DNA of 64,000 nt, from NCBI GenBank assembly GCA_963082975.1, contig OY720344.1, positions 80,588,053 through 80,652,052 on the forward strand. The letters run 5' to 3'. Positions 36,000 through 48,299 of this stretch are shown here, piece after piece. How positions within the stretch are numbered: the stretch's first letter is position 1; every line of letters starts with the position of its first letter. The notes under the pieces were generated by a model. It was not told the origin of the DNA. It did not search any database and worked only from the letters and a program-made list of their open reading frames with translations. Origin of the DNA: Labia minor (taxonomy: Eukaryota; Arthropoda; Insecta; Dermaptera; Spongiphoridae). Made by a program: the position numbers and the translations under genes.

Positions 36000-36840
36000 A
36001 AGAGTGTTTCATAAAGTACGCAGTTTTTTAATTGTGTGGGATTTTTTTGTTTGAATATTGTCAGCACTGTTCCTATCATTTTTGTTATCTATTATCACTC
36101 CAATTAGAAGACCATTTGTCGTTTTTCCATTTTGTAGCTTTGGAGCGGTTCAGTATTATTGTGAAAACTCATTACAAAAACGGGGAGTGCTACGCAGAGA
36201 CTGTCCGTGAACTTCGCGCGATCTTTGGACGTGACAATGCCCCGACCGCATCAACAGTTTCGAGGTTGGTAAAGAAATTCGAAGAATCTGGGTCAGTTGC
36301 AACCAGAAAATCGCCCTGTCAAACCCGTAATGTTCGAACGCAACAAAACATTGGGGTAGTGCAAGTCAGTGTGAAAGTGAGCCTCGTGAAGACGCTTCTC
36401 CGTCGTTCACAACAGCTGGGTATGTCAACATCTTCGATGCATCTAATACTGAAAAAAATTCTTCATCTGCACCCCTACAAGATTTATTTGACATAAGAGC
36501 TGAAACCAACAGATCATGCAAAACGGCGAAGATTCGCCGATTGGATTTTGACTAGACAACAAGAGGACTACGAAGTCACAAGTTTACGTGAACAAACCTC
36601 AAACGATTACCGAACTGAAGATGAAAATTCAACGGGTAATCGGCAAAATCGACAGGGACGTCTGCGAAACGATCGGTTGACTGCCTGCAGAGAAAGTGGA
36701 TTGGACATATGCTCGATATCATTTTTCATTATTAAATCGAAGTATATGTTGAATGAAATTAAATAAAAATTTTGAATTTTGCTTCGATTTTGGTTGATTT
36801 ATTGCATTTTTAAAAACTGCGTACTTTATGAAACACCCTT
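36000..36840 (+). mobile_element. Mariner-like (IS630/Tc1/mariner group) element, internally deleted
   Basis: Terminal inverted repeats of about 28 bp (AAAG(A/G)GTGTTTCATAAAGTACGCAG...) bound the unit. TA lies on each side (35998-35999 and 36841-36842), the usual target duplication of this group. The 841-bp interior keeps both ends of a transposase gene but not the middle. Confidence 0.8.
36128..36765 (+). pseudogene. Transposase remnant with N-terminal HTH, catalytic core deleted
   Basis: It begins with an HTH region of the DUF4817 type (TVRELRAIFGRDNAPTASTV, RLVKKFEESGSV), then RRSQQLGMSTSSMHLILKK and LHPYKIYLT, a stop, then DHAKRRRFADWIL. The sequence then jumps to the C-terminal part, read in another frame as VYVNKPQTITELKMKIQRVI and VDWTYARYH. 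The segment that should carry the three catalytic acids is missing. It cannot encode an active enzyme but keeps terminal repeats that a related transposase might use. Confidence 0.72.
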
Positions 36841-38479
36841 TATTTATTAAAAGAAATACAAAAATAAAATTTAATTAGGAAATTAATAAGAAAAAAAATT
36901 AATTTATTTTTCTAAATTATCTTTACATACTTATATTTGTGTTTTAATTTTATATTTTTATTATGTGATCATTTTAATTTATTATATATTAAAAAAAATT
37001 AAATTAAAATTCATTTTATATTTTAAATGTTTGACAAAAATTTATAAAAACAAAATTTAACTTTTATATAATTGTTCATTTAAATTGTTTACTCATCATT
37101 TCGGTAATTATGTGAAAGATCAAGATATTTAAGACATTTTAAAAATTTTATATTAATAAAATACAGATGAAGATTAATCAAAACTTTGAATGAAAAGGAT
37201 TGATTGCTATATAATTTCATAAACAAAATAATAGTTTAGTGGTATTAAATTTTAAGAAAAAAAAATTATGTTGGATTAAATTATTTTTTTAGAAAGAAAT
37301 ATACCTACTTAATTTCATTTAATCAAAAATCAAAACATTTTAATAAAATTTATATATTATTAAGTAATATTATATAAATTACTGAATATCTAACTTATTG
37401 TGAGAATTATCTAAATATAAATAATAAATAAAATAAATTAATACCTATGATATTTCTGATTTAATAATAAAGAAACTTTTGAAAATAAAACACTACTTAT
37501 AAAGGAAAAGAAGACCAATAAAACTTTTATGATAGACGAAAAGGATTCCAGATAAAAATAGAAGATGAAAGAGACTTCTCAAGGGATTGGCAATGAAATT
37601 TACTAGAAGTGTTGAAGTTCAGGTTGAAATTAAGGGAACTATACTATATACATATAAAAGATGGTTTAGGAACCAGAGGCACATGTTCTATATCATGGCT
37701 AATTATTATTTTATTTTATTTTTTTATAACGTATTTATCAACTTCACTTTACAATGTCTGTACGTCTGTTCACTTAAATGAAAATTGCAATCGATTTTTC
37801 ATTAATTTTAAATTGAGCTACGCTTCTGAAAATTTTTGAAGATATTCAACGTTATTCGTTGTATATTAAGCAATTCATAGAAAAATTATTTTATTCTTTT
37901 TTTTCCCAGGAGAAAAACGTTTTATAATTTTTTTTTTTATATATTTTAATTATTATATTATTGAAGGTACAAACTAATTCCTTTTATTTATAAAAGATGG
38001 CTATCTAGTATGAATGTTAAAGTTAATTTTGGTTAATTTAAAATAATATACAGTTTATATCCCTTGAATTTACAAAAATTTTGTTTTTACTTAAAAAATA
38101 TATAAAATTCACTAACAACAAGTAATTTGCTGGCGATTATTTTTTTTTACTATAAATTGCATCTTAAAAGAATCGAATTCTTGTAGAAGTTTATGTTGAT
38201 AATGCTTCAACTAATAAACAATATAGTGAATGTAGAAAGATAATCTGTGAAATCTATGTTAAAACTAATTTAGGCTATCAATATAAAATAAATAAAGTTT
38301 AATTTGTCAGAAATTTTCTTAAGTTTTGAATGAATTATTTAGTTTAATTTGTTCATATTTTAAGGCTCTCATCTAAAATTTAATTAAATTTTTGTTTATT
38401 AATATTTATTGCACCAAATCTAAATAAATTACCACTACATGTTATTATTAACAAATTTTCACTCTTTGAAATTTATTTA
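36841..38479. other. AT-rich stretch, nothing recognised
   Basis: A/T-rich sequence. A slightly less AT-rich patch at 37540-37700 has a short open stretch without a known family. Confidence 0.4.
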
Positions 38480-39646
38480 TCTATAATAATAAAAGCAAGT
38501 GTAATGTGTCTGTCTGTCTGCCTGTCTGCCTGTCTGTCTGACCGAGCTCTCCAGCCATATCTATCGCACGCAGGGACCTGGAATTTTTTACACGGAAGCA
38601 CAAAGGGGCTGGCCACCAGACTTCGAAGCCCGATTTTCGATTTTTTAATTAGAAAAATTTTAAAAAAATTATAAAAAAATAATTAATGAAAAATAGTTTA
38701 GTTACCATACTAGATCATAGAGGCGCTGGTGGCGATATTTGGCGGTAATTTAAATTCTGAGCAATGTGGAGATAAAAATCTTTTTATATATCTATTGATA
38801 TTTTCAATATCTCAATTGATCTTATTGGCCTTTTAAACTTTGAAAACATTCACATTACGGCTATAATTTAATACTATTATAAGAAAATTTGATCTCATAA
38901 TTGGATTTTCACGTAAGATTTTAATATATAATATATTTTTTAATATTATTTTTATAGTAGTTTAGTGTTATGCTAATTTTATATTTTATTTTTATTTTGT
39001 TTACTCTGATTTTTTTTTAAATAAATTAATAACATTTAAAGTAGCATAAAAAAATTAATCGAGGCAGGAAAATTGATGGGGTTTGAAATTAATAGTGATA
39101 AGACAAAATAATTAGTATCAGAGAGAATAATATTTGCAAAGAATTTAAATCGAGGTTACAATCTGGAAATTATTATCAAAGGGGATCAAAATTATTAAAT
39201 TATTAATTGTATTATATGGGTGGGAGGCATGGTCTATAACCTTGGGAGATGAGAATAGATTCAGAGTATTTGAGAATAGGATTCTTCTCAGCATTTATGG
39301 GCCTAAGAAAGATGAGGACACCGGGGAATAGCGGAGACTGCGTAACAAAGAATTGCATGACCTCTATGCATCTCTAGATATAGGTCATAAAATAGAGAAG
39401 GCTGGGATCGGCAGGGCACATGGCTAGAATGGGAGAGGAAAAATATATTGGTGGGGAGTTCGATTGGAAAACGTCTTTGTGGAAGACCAATTGTGAACAG
39501 GGTGGACAATGTAGGAAGGAACGTGAGAGAGATGGGACAGGTTAGGAGTTAGACGGTTATAGCTCAGAATAGGGACACTCGGGGGGTACAGGGGGCGGAG
39601 CCCCCGTCTAGATGCGAAGAGCGACGAAGGAGCTCTGAGCAACTAG
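38480..39646 (+). mobile_element. Non-autonomous Helitron carrying a LINE fragment, copy 1
   Basis: The 5' end reads TCTATAATAATAAAAGC after an A. The 3' end is CTAG followed by T, so insertion is between A and T without duplication, as Helitrons do. A hairpin (AGAGC/GCTCT) lies just before the end and a second one, GGGGGC-GGA-GCCCCC, further in. A CTGT/CTGC microsatellite follows the 5' end. The interior (39055-39590) is an RTE-like LINE piece. A copy of the same structure lies inverted at 50065-51232. No Rep/helicase is encoded. Confidence 0.82.
39055..39590 (+). pseudogene. RTE-like LINE fragment inside the Helitron
   Basis: Broken frames read MGFEINSDKTK, VLYGWEAWSITLGDENRF, RVFENRILLSIYGPKK and ELHDLYAS, the same order as 27.8-28.3 kb. 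Stops and frameshifts are frequent. Its presence in both Helitron copies shows it was carried along before they spread. Confidence 0.7.
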
Positions 39647-40530
39647 TATTATATATGTATCCTTTACATGGCACTAAGATATGTGTCGAATATGTAAATA
39701 TATTAATTTAAATTTGAATTGATTGGAAAAAAAACCTAATGATACTCTCATTATTTTCATCTTTAAAAAATATAAGAGATTTATAGATCAAAAAGCCTAA
39801 ATAAAAGATATAAGCAAATTTAATTATTTATAAGTTGATCGATTATTTTAAAAGAATCTCAGAAATGTCATGATTTCTATTATATATTTATTAATATAAA
39901 TTTTAAAATTTAATTTAACTAATTATTTAAAATTATGTTAAAATACTTATTTCAAATTGTATTTTAAGTGTTTAATATTATAAATATTATATAGAGGAAA
40001 TAAATAGAAAATAAGTTACAAAGGTATTAAATACTTATTTCAAATTGTATTTTAAGTGTTTAATATTATAAATATTATATAGAGGAAATAAATAGAAAAT
40101 AAGTTACAAAGGTATTTTATAAATAATTAATTATTTTACTTAATTCTACCTAATTATGATAAATATCATTTTGTTGCCAACGCCCTTATAAAAAAATCAT
40201 ATGCATGCGTGACCTGAATGGTATAATTACAATTAAACTAATAAATACATCGATCATATATAAACTTTTTTTAATTTTATTCTTATGAATAAAATAGCAG
40301 GAAGTCTTTACATTTTTAAGATAATTTAAATTTAAAAAATTAGTCATTCATTTTAATCAAGAAATGTAACGTTTTTTAAATATATTTAGATGTTATATGG
40401 GAGAGCGAATTTTTTTAACCTTTTCATTTTTATTGAAGAATTATTCTCAAAATTTTACTTTTCTAAATTATTTAATAACATTCAATCTCATACCCAATAA
40501 AAAATTAAAAAAAAAATATTTAGTAGACTT
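39647..40530. other. AT-rich stretch with a perfect 88-bp tandem duplication
   Basis: 39941-40028 is repeated without change at 40029-40116. The remainder is featureless. Confidence 0.6.
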
Positions 40531-40546
40531 GTATGTTGTTCTAAGG

Positions 40547-40661
40547 CAGCGGTCGGGGAACCGGGGTAAATTTTTAATTTGCTATTTTATAAACCATGGG
40601 GTAATATCAACTTACACAAAAATATTTTGGTGTAATGATTAAAAAAGTTCCCCGGCCGCTG
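40547..40661. mobile_element. Short hAT-type MITE (115 bp)
   Basis: Ends CAGCGGTCGGGGAACC and CAGCGGCCGGGGAACT (read inward) form an inverted repeat. TTCTAAGG (40539-40546) and TCCTAAGG (40662-40669) flank it, an 8-bp duplication with one mismatch. No coding capacity. Confidence 0.85.
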
Positions 40662-41517
40662 TCCTAAGGTTTAAGTATAATCTAGTGGCTCAGCTTTGGA
40701 ATGTTAAAAGTAATATGAAAAATTAAATAAATTACTTACAATTACTTGGAATTGTTTTCTCAAAAAAATAAAATTATTTCAATTGATACAGAATTAGAAG
40801 TAAAGTGAAAAAACTGTTAGAAATAAATATTTTTCAATTTTGTTTCCAAAGTTATTATTAGTTGAGCATACAAATTAACAAATTTTATATTTAATTGAAA
40901 TGAATTTGTTGGGAATCAAATACCAAACCCAAAAAATTTTCTGTACATTGTTCTGGTCTTTTAAGTTAATTATACCAAAATGTCATTTGAGTTTAAATAA
41001 GACTTGTTTACTTTTTTAAGATAAATAAATGAAAATAATTTTTTGGATAGATTAATGAAAATTATTGATTTTGTCGTATTAAAAAAGATAACTCGTATCC
41101 ATCTCCAATTTTTTACTGCTATAAAATTTTCAAATGAAAGTACCCTGCCGTTACCAGCATATTTGGCAACAACAAAATCTCCAATGTTCAATAATATTTC
41201 GTCATTTAATTCATTCAGCACACATCATTATCATCGTTAATTACTGGTTTTCATCCACATTTACTACCTTCTATCAATTCCGAGAGCAATTAAATCTTCA
41301 TCTTCACCACTTCTCTCTTCAATACTATCTTCAATACTGTTCTTTTCAATGTTGCTCTCTTCACTACTAATGCTCAACTGAATGTGTTTTTTAAACTTTT
41401 TTCTTTTTGATATCAATTGCTTTTTTCGGGAATATCCTCTTCTTCTTTCTCGGATAATTCTCATAAATAAAATGGACTTTTGAGATAATGACTTTCCAAA
41501 TGGTCGTACAAGTATTT

Positions 41518-42010
41518 TTTTTTCAAAATTAATTTTTATATCTGATCATTCTTTGGGTAATAATAAAATATCTGCAATATATAAAAAAAAAATATTTACA
41601 ATGTGCGCTGAGTTAGGAAATAATGGGAATATAACAGGGGAGGGAGAAGCAATGGGCTTTAGAAGTAAGGGAAGTAACAGGAAGAAGCAGTGGAGGAATA
41701 GATAGAGAATTTAGGTAAGATGAAAGGAAGTGAGCTAGCGACGATGAAATGTCTAGGTTCTGTAAGTAAGTAAGTACTGTGAGTCTTTTAAGTCTTCTAG
41801 TTGAGTGATCTGTTGAAATAAGTTGTCTTGCTTCTAGGTTTAGATGAGAGGTGAGTCTTTTATGATAGTTGGTACTTAAATGATTTATAACTTCAGTGAT
41901 ATAAGGTATATTAAATTCTTTATGGAGAAGTTTTGATAGGAAGTAATGGGGAGTGCCGGCTACGGTCCTAAGGACAGCGTTCTGGAACCTCTGAATGATT
42001 AAACAAGTAT
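41518..42010 (-). mobile_element. 5'-truncated Jockey-like LINE inserted in the pogo relic
   Basis: The minus strand encodes a Jockey-type ORF2 C-terminus over 42014-41613: IQRFQNAVLRTVAGTPHYF, EFNIPYITEVI, HLNLEARQLI and RRLKRLTVL. A T-run at 41518-41524 is the A-tail. ACAAGTATTT occurs at 41508-41517 and 42011-42020, a 10-bp target duplication. Only the last part of the element was inserted, as is usual for LINEs. Confidence 0.7.
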
Positions 42011-42025
42011 ACAAGTATTTGAGAA

Positions 42026-42282
42026 TATTAAATTGTTAAAGTTTTGATGGTTGTTTTTATTTATAAGGGAATTTTGTAAATCAAACCACAAATTTAAATT
42101 TTATTGTAAATTTATTCAAAAACACAAAAAATACACGTTTCCAGTGCCGACTCTGGACGCTCGGGCAGACCAGTCGCTTGATAACAATTGTAGGAGTAAT
42201 CGAAACGTTGTGTATTTTTTTGTTTTTGAATAAATTTACAATAAAATATCAATATGTGGTTTGATTCACAAAATTCCCTTAT
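42026..42282. mobile_element. Palindromic insertion with 13-bp target duplication
   Basis: Arms of roughly 75 bp (TATAAGGGAATTTTGT, ATCAAACCACA, TTTTATTGTAAATTTATTC) face each other around a GC-richer centre (42143-42205). AAGTATTTGAGAA flanks the insert at 42013-42025 and 42283-42295. A 13-bp duplication suggests target-primed insertion rather than a cut-and-paste transposase. The phrase TCGAAACGTTGTGTATT followed by GAATAAATTT recalls 3' modules of some retroelements; the family is not certain. Confidence 0.55.
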
Positions 42283-42500
42283 AAGTATTTGAGAAATGGA
42301 CGAGTCATCAATAGTATGAAAAGATGAACTTATTTATAGTCTATCATTGACTAAAAATGATAAAAATTCACTACCATTAAAAACATCGTGAATGAAAGAA
42401 TAAATTCCCGTAGGAAACCAGAAACAATGTTCTGTGGTGTGAAAGGAAGCGGATATGTATTGCCTACACATTCTGAAACAAAGTGAAGCAGAGTGAAGAT

Positions 42501-44794
42501 ATTATTTTACGTTTTCTTTGCAAAAGTTGATAACTTCTATAAGTTTGAGGTTGTTCTTCTGACCATTACTCACCAAAGAACAAATGAAACATGTATTGTC
42601 CTACCTGGTCTTGCAATTATAGCATATTATAAATATAATATATTATAATACAAAATATATTTTTGTAAATTAAAAGTTTTTATTAAAAATTCACTATACA
42701 ACTTATCAAAATTTAATATGAAATTTACTAGGCATGTTCTAAAATAAAAATTTTAATAAATTCTAACTTGCATTTTCAATTGAATCAAAACACATCTGAC
42801 AATTTAATTATGATGGCCTTTCCCTACATATGCAAAATATAAGAGGTAATTTAAAATTTAGGGGAAAAAATAAAACTGTCCCGAGCTGTAAATTATTATG
42901 TGTCCCAAGGTGAACTACTCTCCCATACATATGTATAATGTAATGGATATATTTCATTAATCAATTATATATATATATATATATATATACGAAAAAAAAT
43001 TCTGATAGTTAAGGAATTAAAATAAATATTAAAGATTTATAATGATTAGAAAACTAAAATAGATTGTTAAAGTCTATGAAATTTTATTAAATATATTTAG
43101 GTTATCAACAAAATTAATCGGAAAATCTGTCAAAATAAAATACAAATTAACAAGTGAAATTATTTAAAAATACTTTGATAATTTATTTGAAATTTTATAA
43201 ATAATTGTTGGTTGAAAATCCAATCATAGTTAGTTTATTTACTTATTTATAGAGTATATATATTAATACTGGATCCCTTTATCTAAATTATAAAATACAA
43301 TTGTGTAAAATTATCTAATACAATATTCATCCATGTTTGAAAGATAGTAAATTATGCAAGCGCCTGTGAAATGTTCGTTATGCAACCAATTCAACTTCTA
43401 AACTAAAAATAATCAAACTTCTAGGAGATAAAATTTTTCAATAAAATAAAATTTCATCGAACTTATTTAATATAAAGAATAAAAAAAACTCAATATATTT
43501 ATTTAGACAAATTAGAATTAATAAGAGAAAATAATTATTATTAGTGAAACTGTTACAATGAAAATTATTTAAAGACTTGCATGACTTTTTTGCATGAATT
43601 GCAAATTTCAATTGTAATTTTCAATTTTTTTTTAAATTTATTATTTATTTTCCTATTTTTAATCATTCCTTCAAACATTCCTCTAATTTATGCATTCTAG
43701 CGATACTAGTTTTATGTTTTTATAAACACACATACAAAGCAAGTTAAAGAAAAGTCTATAATAAATAAAATAATTTCTATGTAATTTACTTTAATGCAGA
43801 GCGGAAATAAATAGAAGTTCATTGAACTACCCTTTAAATTAAAATTGTATAATTGTAACATCAAAAAAATATAAAATATCAGTTGTTTTCAGATATATTA
43901 ATATAAAAAATACACTTCCTTTTGTATGTTTGGTGAATAATGATTGTAACATTATTTAAAATGTGTAATTATATTTACTAATATTTGAATTTAATACAAT
44001 TTTTATAGTTTATTTTTTAAATTAAAAAATATTATATTAGCCATTATTGATCAGAAGGAAACAAGATTTTTTTTTCTAATAAAGAATCAATTTGATGCAT
44101 ATTAAAAGGGAATTGATTTGTTTCCAGAATGAATAGAGAGCTTAAATTTTTCAATTTAAAACAAATCTTTTCAATATCCAGAGAGGAGTTGGTATTTTTA
44201 TATAAAACTGTGACCTTTGCTCTTATTAAAAATTGGATGGACTAGACTTCAACTTCTTTAGCAAAGGGCTATGATAAGTGCACTCAAGTTGTGTTTGTTG
44301 TGCACAGCCCAAACCACTTGTATTAATGAGTAACGACACTTGGTGCCGGAAATAGCTTCACAAAAGAAAAGTTGCAAGGTGTGTCTCTGTTAATAAACAT
44401 GTCAATTAACTATCGAGTGTATTCATGGAAAAATCTTTAAAAAAAATAATTGTATATTGTGGATAGATAATGGAGAGATGAATATCAAAGGAAAAAGAAA
44501 AAAAATATCCTTTAATCAGCAATATTGACTTATATTTAATAAAATTATCATCAATATTGATCAATATCTAAAAAGGAAATCAAAGAATCTGTCTCTTTTG
44601 AAGCTTCTTTTAATGATATGTAGTAGGAATAAATGTTCATTCCTAGGAAGAGTATTTATTTATTGATAAAAAAAAATATTTGATTTCAATGAAAAAAAAA
44701 TTCAGCATTTAACTGTTTCTGTTTCTTGATGTGAGTTTTTTTATTTATTTTTATTTATTATTATCATTTATTATATTATTTATTTTCTCTTTGA
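42501..44794. other. AT-rich stretch, little recognised
   Basis: An AT microsatellite lies at about 42966-42990. A less AT-rich block at 44180-44400 has a TATATAAA box and a TTGGTGCCGGAAA string. Otherwise featureless. Confidence 0.35.
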
Positions 44795-44955
44795 AAGCAA
44801 AATCCTTGGATATAGCAACTAGATTTTTCAAATAATCTCTATCAGGAGACACGTCCAGTCAATTTCTATCCTCTCCGAATTTCCTCACATTTCTCTTAAT
44901 ATCGTCTGCATATCCCCTTCTTATTTCCAATTGGTTTCCCAGTAATTAAATATTT
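44795..44955 (-). pseudogene. Degraded RTE-like LINE 3' fragment
   Basis: The minus strand reads YADDIKRNVRKFGEDRN, then DRDYLKNLVAISKDF. This mirrors the RWVDNVGKDVREM...NPWRGVVAAAKNF end of the 26.4-28.4 kb relic. The match is weak but ordered. Confidence 0.4.
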
Positions 44956-45234
44956 CACTAACAACTTTATAATAGGTTTAGAATGAGAACTAATACAACA
45001 AAAAAATGTTTATATGGTAAATATGATTTTCGACAGATTTTAAATGTCAATAATTAATTAAGAGCAGATAAGACAACGTTACGGAAAAAGTTTACCGATA
45101 GAATTCTTAAATTTTTATTTAAAAAAAAAGTGATTCGTGTTAAAATAATATTAATAATCTTTTTAAAGAAAAATATAATTTTGATAAAAATGCAAATTTA
45201 ATGTGAAAAATAAATTTAAAGAAAAATATCTGGG

Positions 45235-46970
45235 GTGTCTCCAGTCGAATATCTCGCAAATTTGAATTGGATTAATTAACATATATTATATTTAAATTAA
45301 ATTTAATTAATTATAAATTATAAATTAAAATAAATAAATAATATTTATTAAACCACCACGTATTTGGCTCTTTGTTGATGGTACCACGTCACGTAATGGC
45401 GCGTGATGTGCAATCGTATTAATTCCAGTACTTTCAGTGATTCAATCAAATTGAAATATATATAGCAGTTTTATATAATTTTTAATCATGTGAGAAACTA
45501 TCAAAAGTATATCTTTATTTTTACGGTCATTTTTGAGGACAAAAAATCAAAACGTGGTAAGTAATTACCCTATCCCAAAAGAGCTACATTTCTCAAAAGT
45601 TGATAGAAAACTACGAATTTTGAATAATGTGCATATACCAAATTTCATTATTCTATTTATTTATTTATTTATTATCGATTCCACCCTTCCCCGTTTTGGG
45701 GTTTAGGGCTACAATTACCATAATTTATATACATAATTTATAGATATTATTTACACTACAGATTTTATTTTCAAATCACTTCCGTCTTTTTTGACTTCTC
45801 TTGCTCTCTTCTTTCTTTATTTCCCTCACATCACTTCTCACTCTCTCACAGCTCATCACATTCTCCAAATTTTCTATTTCCCATCCACACAATCTGCAAG
45901 ACTCACATTCATACCAATCTTTCAATCCTTTTATCCCATTTCCCATTCTCATTCTTCCCCATGCAACTCTTCTGTTCCACCTTCTATCAGTTTCAAACCA
46001 GTATTCTTCTCTCAATGCTGTTTTCTTTAGGAGTTTGTATTCTTTGGAGTAGGACGATTTGTCGATTCTTTTCCAACGCTCTTGAACTTCTTGTTCCATT
46101 AGCTTTTGAAAACCATTCTCCGCAGCCCGCCTGATGGTCGTCATATCCCATTCACACATTATTCCTAATAAAATTTCTCCACTCCCCATCTTGTCACACA
46201 AATTTTTTAGATGCTTCCCCCATTGTGTCGCCTCATTATTTTTTATTCCTCTTAATATTTCCCTCAGGCATATCTTTGGCCATCTATGTTCTTCCAATGA
46301 ATTCACTCTTAGTACATATTCTAGTATTTTTTTAACTTGTAGAAGCCAAATGCTGTTCTGGCCCAGTTCGCTCTGCCAGATATAATGTGGAGTATTTTTT
46401 TCAAGGCCGAAACATATTTTTATATATCTGGCCTGAACTACCTCTAGTTGTTTGTTTTCCCTCAATCCCGTGATCTCAGCTCCATGTCATGGTTGAACTC
46501 ACTATAGAGTTGAAGGCCAACAGTTTCTTCTCTGCTGAACCACAATCTCTCATAATTGCCCCTAGCTTATTTACCAGAACTGTAGTTCTAGCTGCTTGTG
46601 TCTTTACGTGCATATTCATAGAGCCTATATTTGAAAAGACTATCCCAAGGTATCTAAAGTTTTTTACTTCTTCTATTTCCTTTTCATTTAGGCATAATTT
46701 GGGATATTTTTTCCTTCTTCCTCTATTCCCAAAAATCATATATTTTGTCTTGTTTATATTTATCTCTAGATCATTCTCTCTAGCGTAGATCTCGAGGGAT
46801 TTTGTCATTATTCTAGCTCAAACCGTTTTTGCGTAATCTTGTCTACATATACACATACACACACAGATAGAATTTTTTTAGTGAAAATGACTCAGAGACC
46901 TTCAAAACATATGAAAACATCAAAATCTCGACATCGAAAATTTTCGTGATCGCTCTGGCGCGAGATAGTA
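45235..46970 (-). repeat. Dispersed repeat family R, copy 4, interrupted by a LINE
   Basis: R sequence runs from GTGTCTCCAGTCGAATATCTC (45235) to AAATTTCATTATTCTA (45655) and resumes at GCTCAAACCGTTTTTGCG (46816), ending at GCGAGATAGTA. The two parts join exactly once 45656-46815 is removed. Confidence 0.8.
45656..46804 (-). mobile_element. 5'-truncated R1/I-like LINE inserted in repeat R
   Basis: TCATTATTCTA occurs at 45645-45655 and 46805-46815, an 11-bp target duplication. The 3' end on the minus strand is a TAAA-repeat tail (45656-45675). Coding runs from 46808 to 46476 (end of the reverse transcriptase region: INKTKYMIFGNRG, FRYLGIVFSNIG) and from 46465 to 45776 (TPHYIWQSELGQN ... WYECESCRLCGWEIENLENV ... 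CER, a C-terminal zinc-finger). About two bases are missing near 46480, which shifts the frame. The outside R sequence gives exact insertion boundaries. Confidence 0.85.
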
Positions 46971-48299
46971 AAAAGAATAAAAATCTTTTTAAAAGTTATG
47001 CTACACAATTTTATTTTATATAGATTTATTTTTATTTATATAATAATCAATTTTTAAATTTTCAAATTTTTTAAGAGGTCAAATAAAAAAAAAAGAAGGA
47101 AATACTTTGAAAATATTAATCAATTTCTTTTTGTGTGATTTTAATACATGTTCAACACAATGAAAATTATTAATATTAATTTAATTATCATATATAAAAT
47201 AAAAAAATAAAAATATTACTTCTTGTTTAAGCAATTGAACATTTACCCGTAATCCTTATTGATTGCGATCTATATTTATTTTTATTCAAAGAAGAAATCA
47301 ATCATATTAATTTATCAATCCATAATTAATCTGTAATTTTACAATTTCATATTATATTTTGAAGATTTTATTTGAAATTGTATTACTAATTTTAGCAGAA
47401 ATATTTTATTACTATATTCAGTAAGGAAACAAAAATAAAAACAATTTAAAATTTAATAAATCTTTCTAATTATTTTTTTTTTACTTTTTCTTTAGATTTT
47501 AATTTCCTAATATAAAATAGATCTTTATTCAGTAGAAGAAAGAAAATATCTAAAATATTTAAGTAACATTGAATTCTATATTTCCTCTCAATTATTCAAT
47601 ATTATTCTATAAACAATAAGTAAATTACCGAAGACATTAAATTTTAAGAGAAACTAGAATAAATTTCATTTTAAAATTTAAATAACGTCCTCTAATGCGC
47701 AAAAATGATATCATTAATATTATCTTTATTCATAATGAATTTTGAGAGTAAATAAATCCTATATATTTATTTGAGATTTAAAATATCATTTTTATGGATA
47801 AAAGAAATTAGATTCAATTTCCAAAGATATCAATAAATCCTCCCTCCAATCGATATCTCTTTTTTAAATCATATAGAAATAGTCTCAGTTAATTAGACTG
47901 ACCTCTTTTTTCTCATTTTTTTTCTTTCTTGAAAGAAAATAAAAATTCTCTGCTTGAAAAATATTTAAATCAAATATGACTTTTATATCTTATTGAAAAA
48001 ATAAATATTTTTTTTATTTTTTAGGGATTGAATCTAAATAGATTTTTATTGATGATAAACAATTTAAGATAATATGTAAAATAAAATTCTCTTTGACTAA
48101 ATATAAGCTATAAAATATACATGAACATACTGTCGGTTAATATTAATGAAAAAGAGTTCCTCACAATTAACATCTATTTTTATAGATTAAAAAAATAAAA
48201 TTTTATATAATAAATATATAAAATTTATATATAGTTTTATTTTCTTCTTATAAAATATATTTATATGTTAAATTTTCTCATAATAATTAATTTATTATT
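46971..48299. other. AT-rich stretch, nothing recognised
   Basis: No gene, RNA or element boundary recognised. Confidence 0.45.

Larger units (their letters stand above)
40960..42500 (-). pseudogene. Pogo-like transposase C-terminal relic, split by two insertions
   Basis: On the minus strand 42476-42411 reads NTYPLPFTPQNIVSGFL, like the GF(K/L)KTGIYPF region after the DDE domain of pogo-type transposases. A frameshift continues as GIYSFIHDVFNGSEF and VNDRL. After the two insertions (41518-42010 and 42026-42282) the frame resumes at 41506 with RPFGKS, a basic tract (SRKKQLISKRKKFKKH), an acidic serine-rich tract (ISSEESNIEK...GEDED) and IGDFVVAKYAG, followed by a frameshifted GYELSFL. That succession is typical of pogo-type C-termini. 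The catalytic domain is not present. Confidence 0.6.

Noticed and set aside
37587-37839. Two overlapping open stretches of 64-76 codons
   Set aside because: They overlap in different frames, become low-complexity hydrophobic runs and match nothing recognisable.
44326-44350. ACTTGGTGCCGGAAA, similar to a BEL/Pao primer-binding site
   Set aside because: No LTR pair, target duplication or coding region nearby; the match is too short.
45791-46788. Several plus-strand open stretches of 79-99 codons
   Set aside because: All are antisense to the R1/I-like LINE coding sequence.
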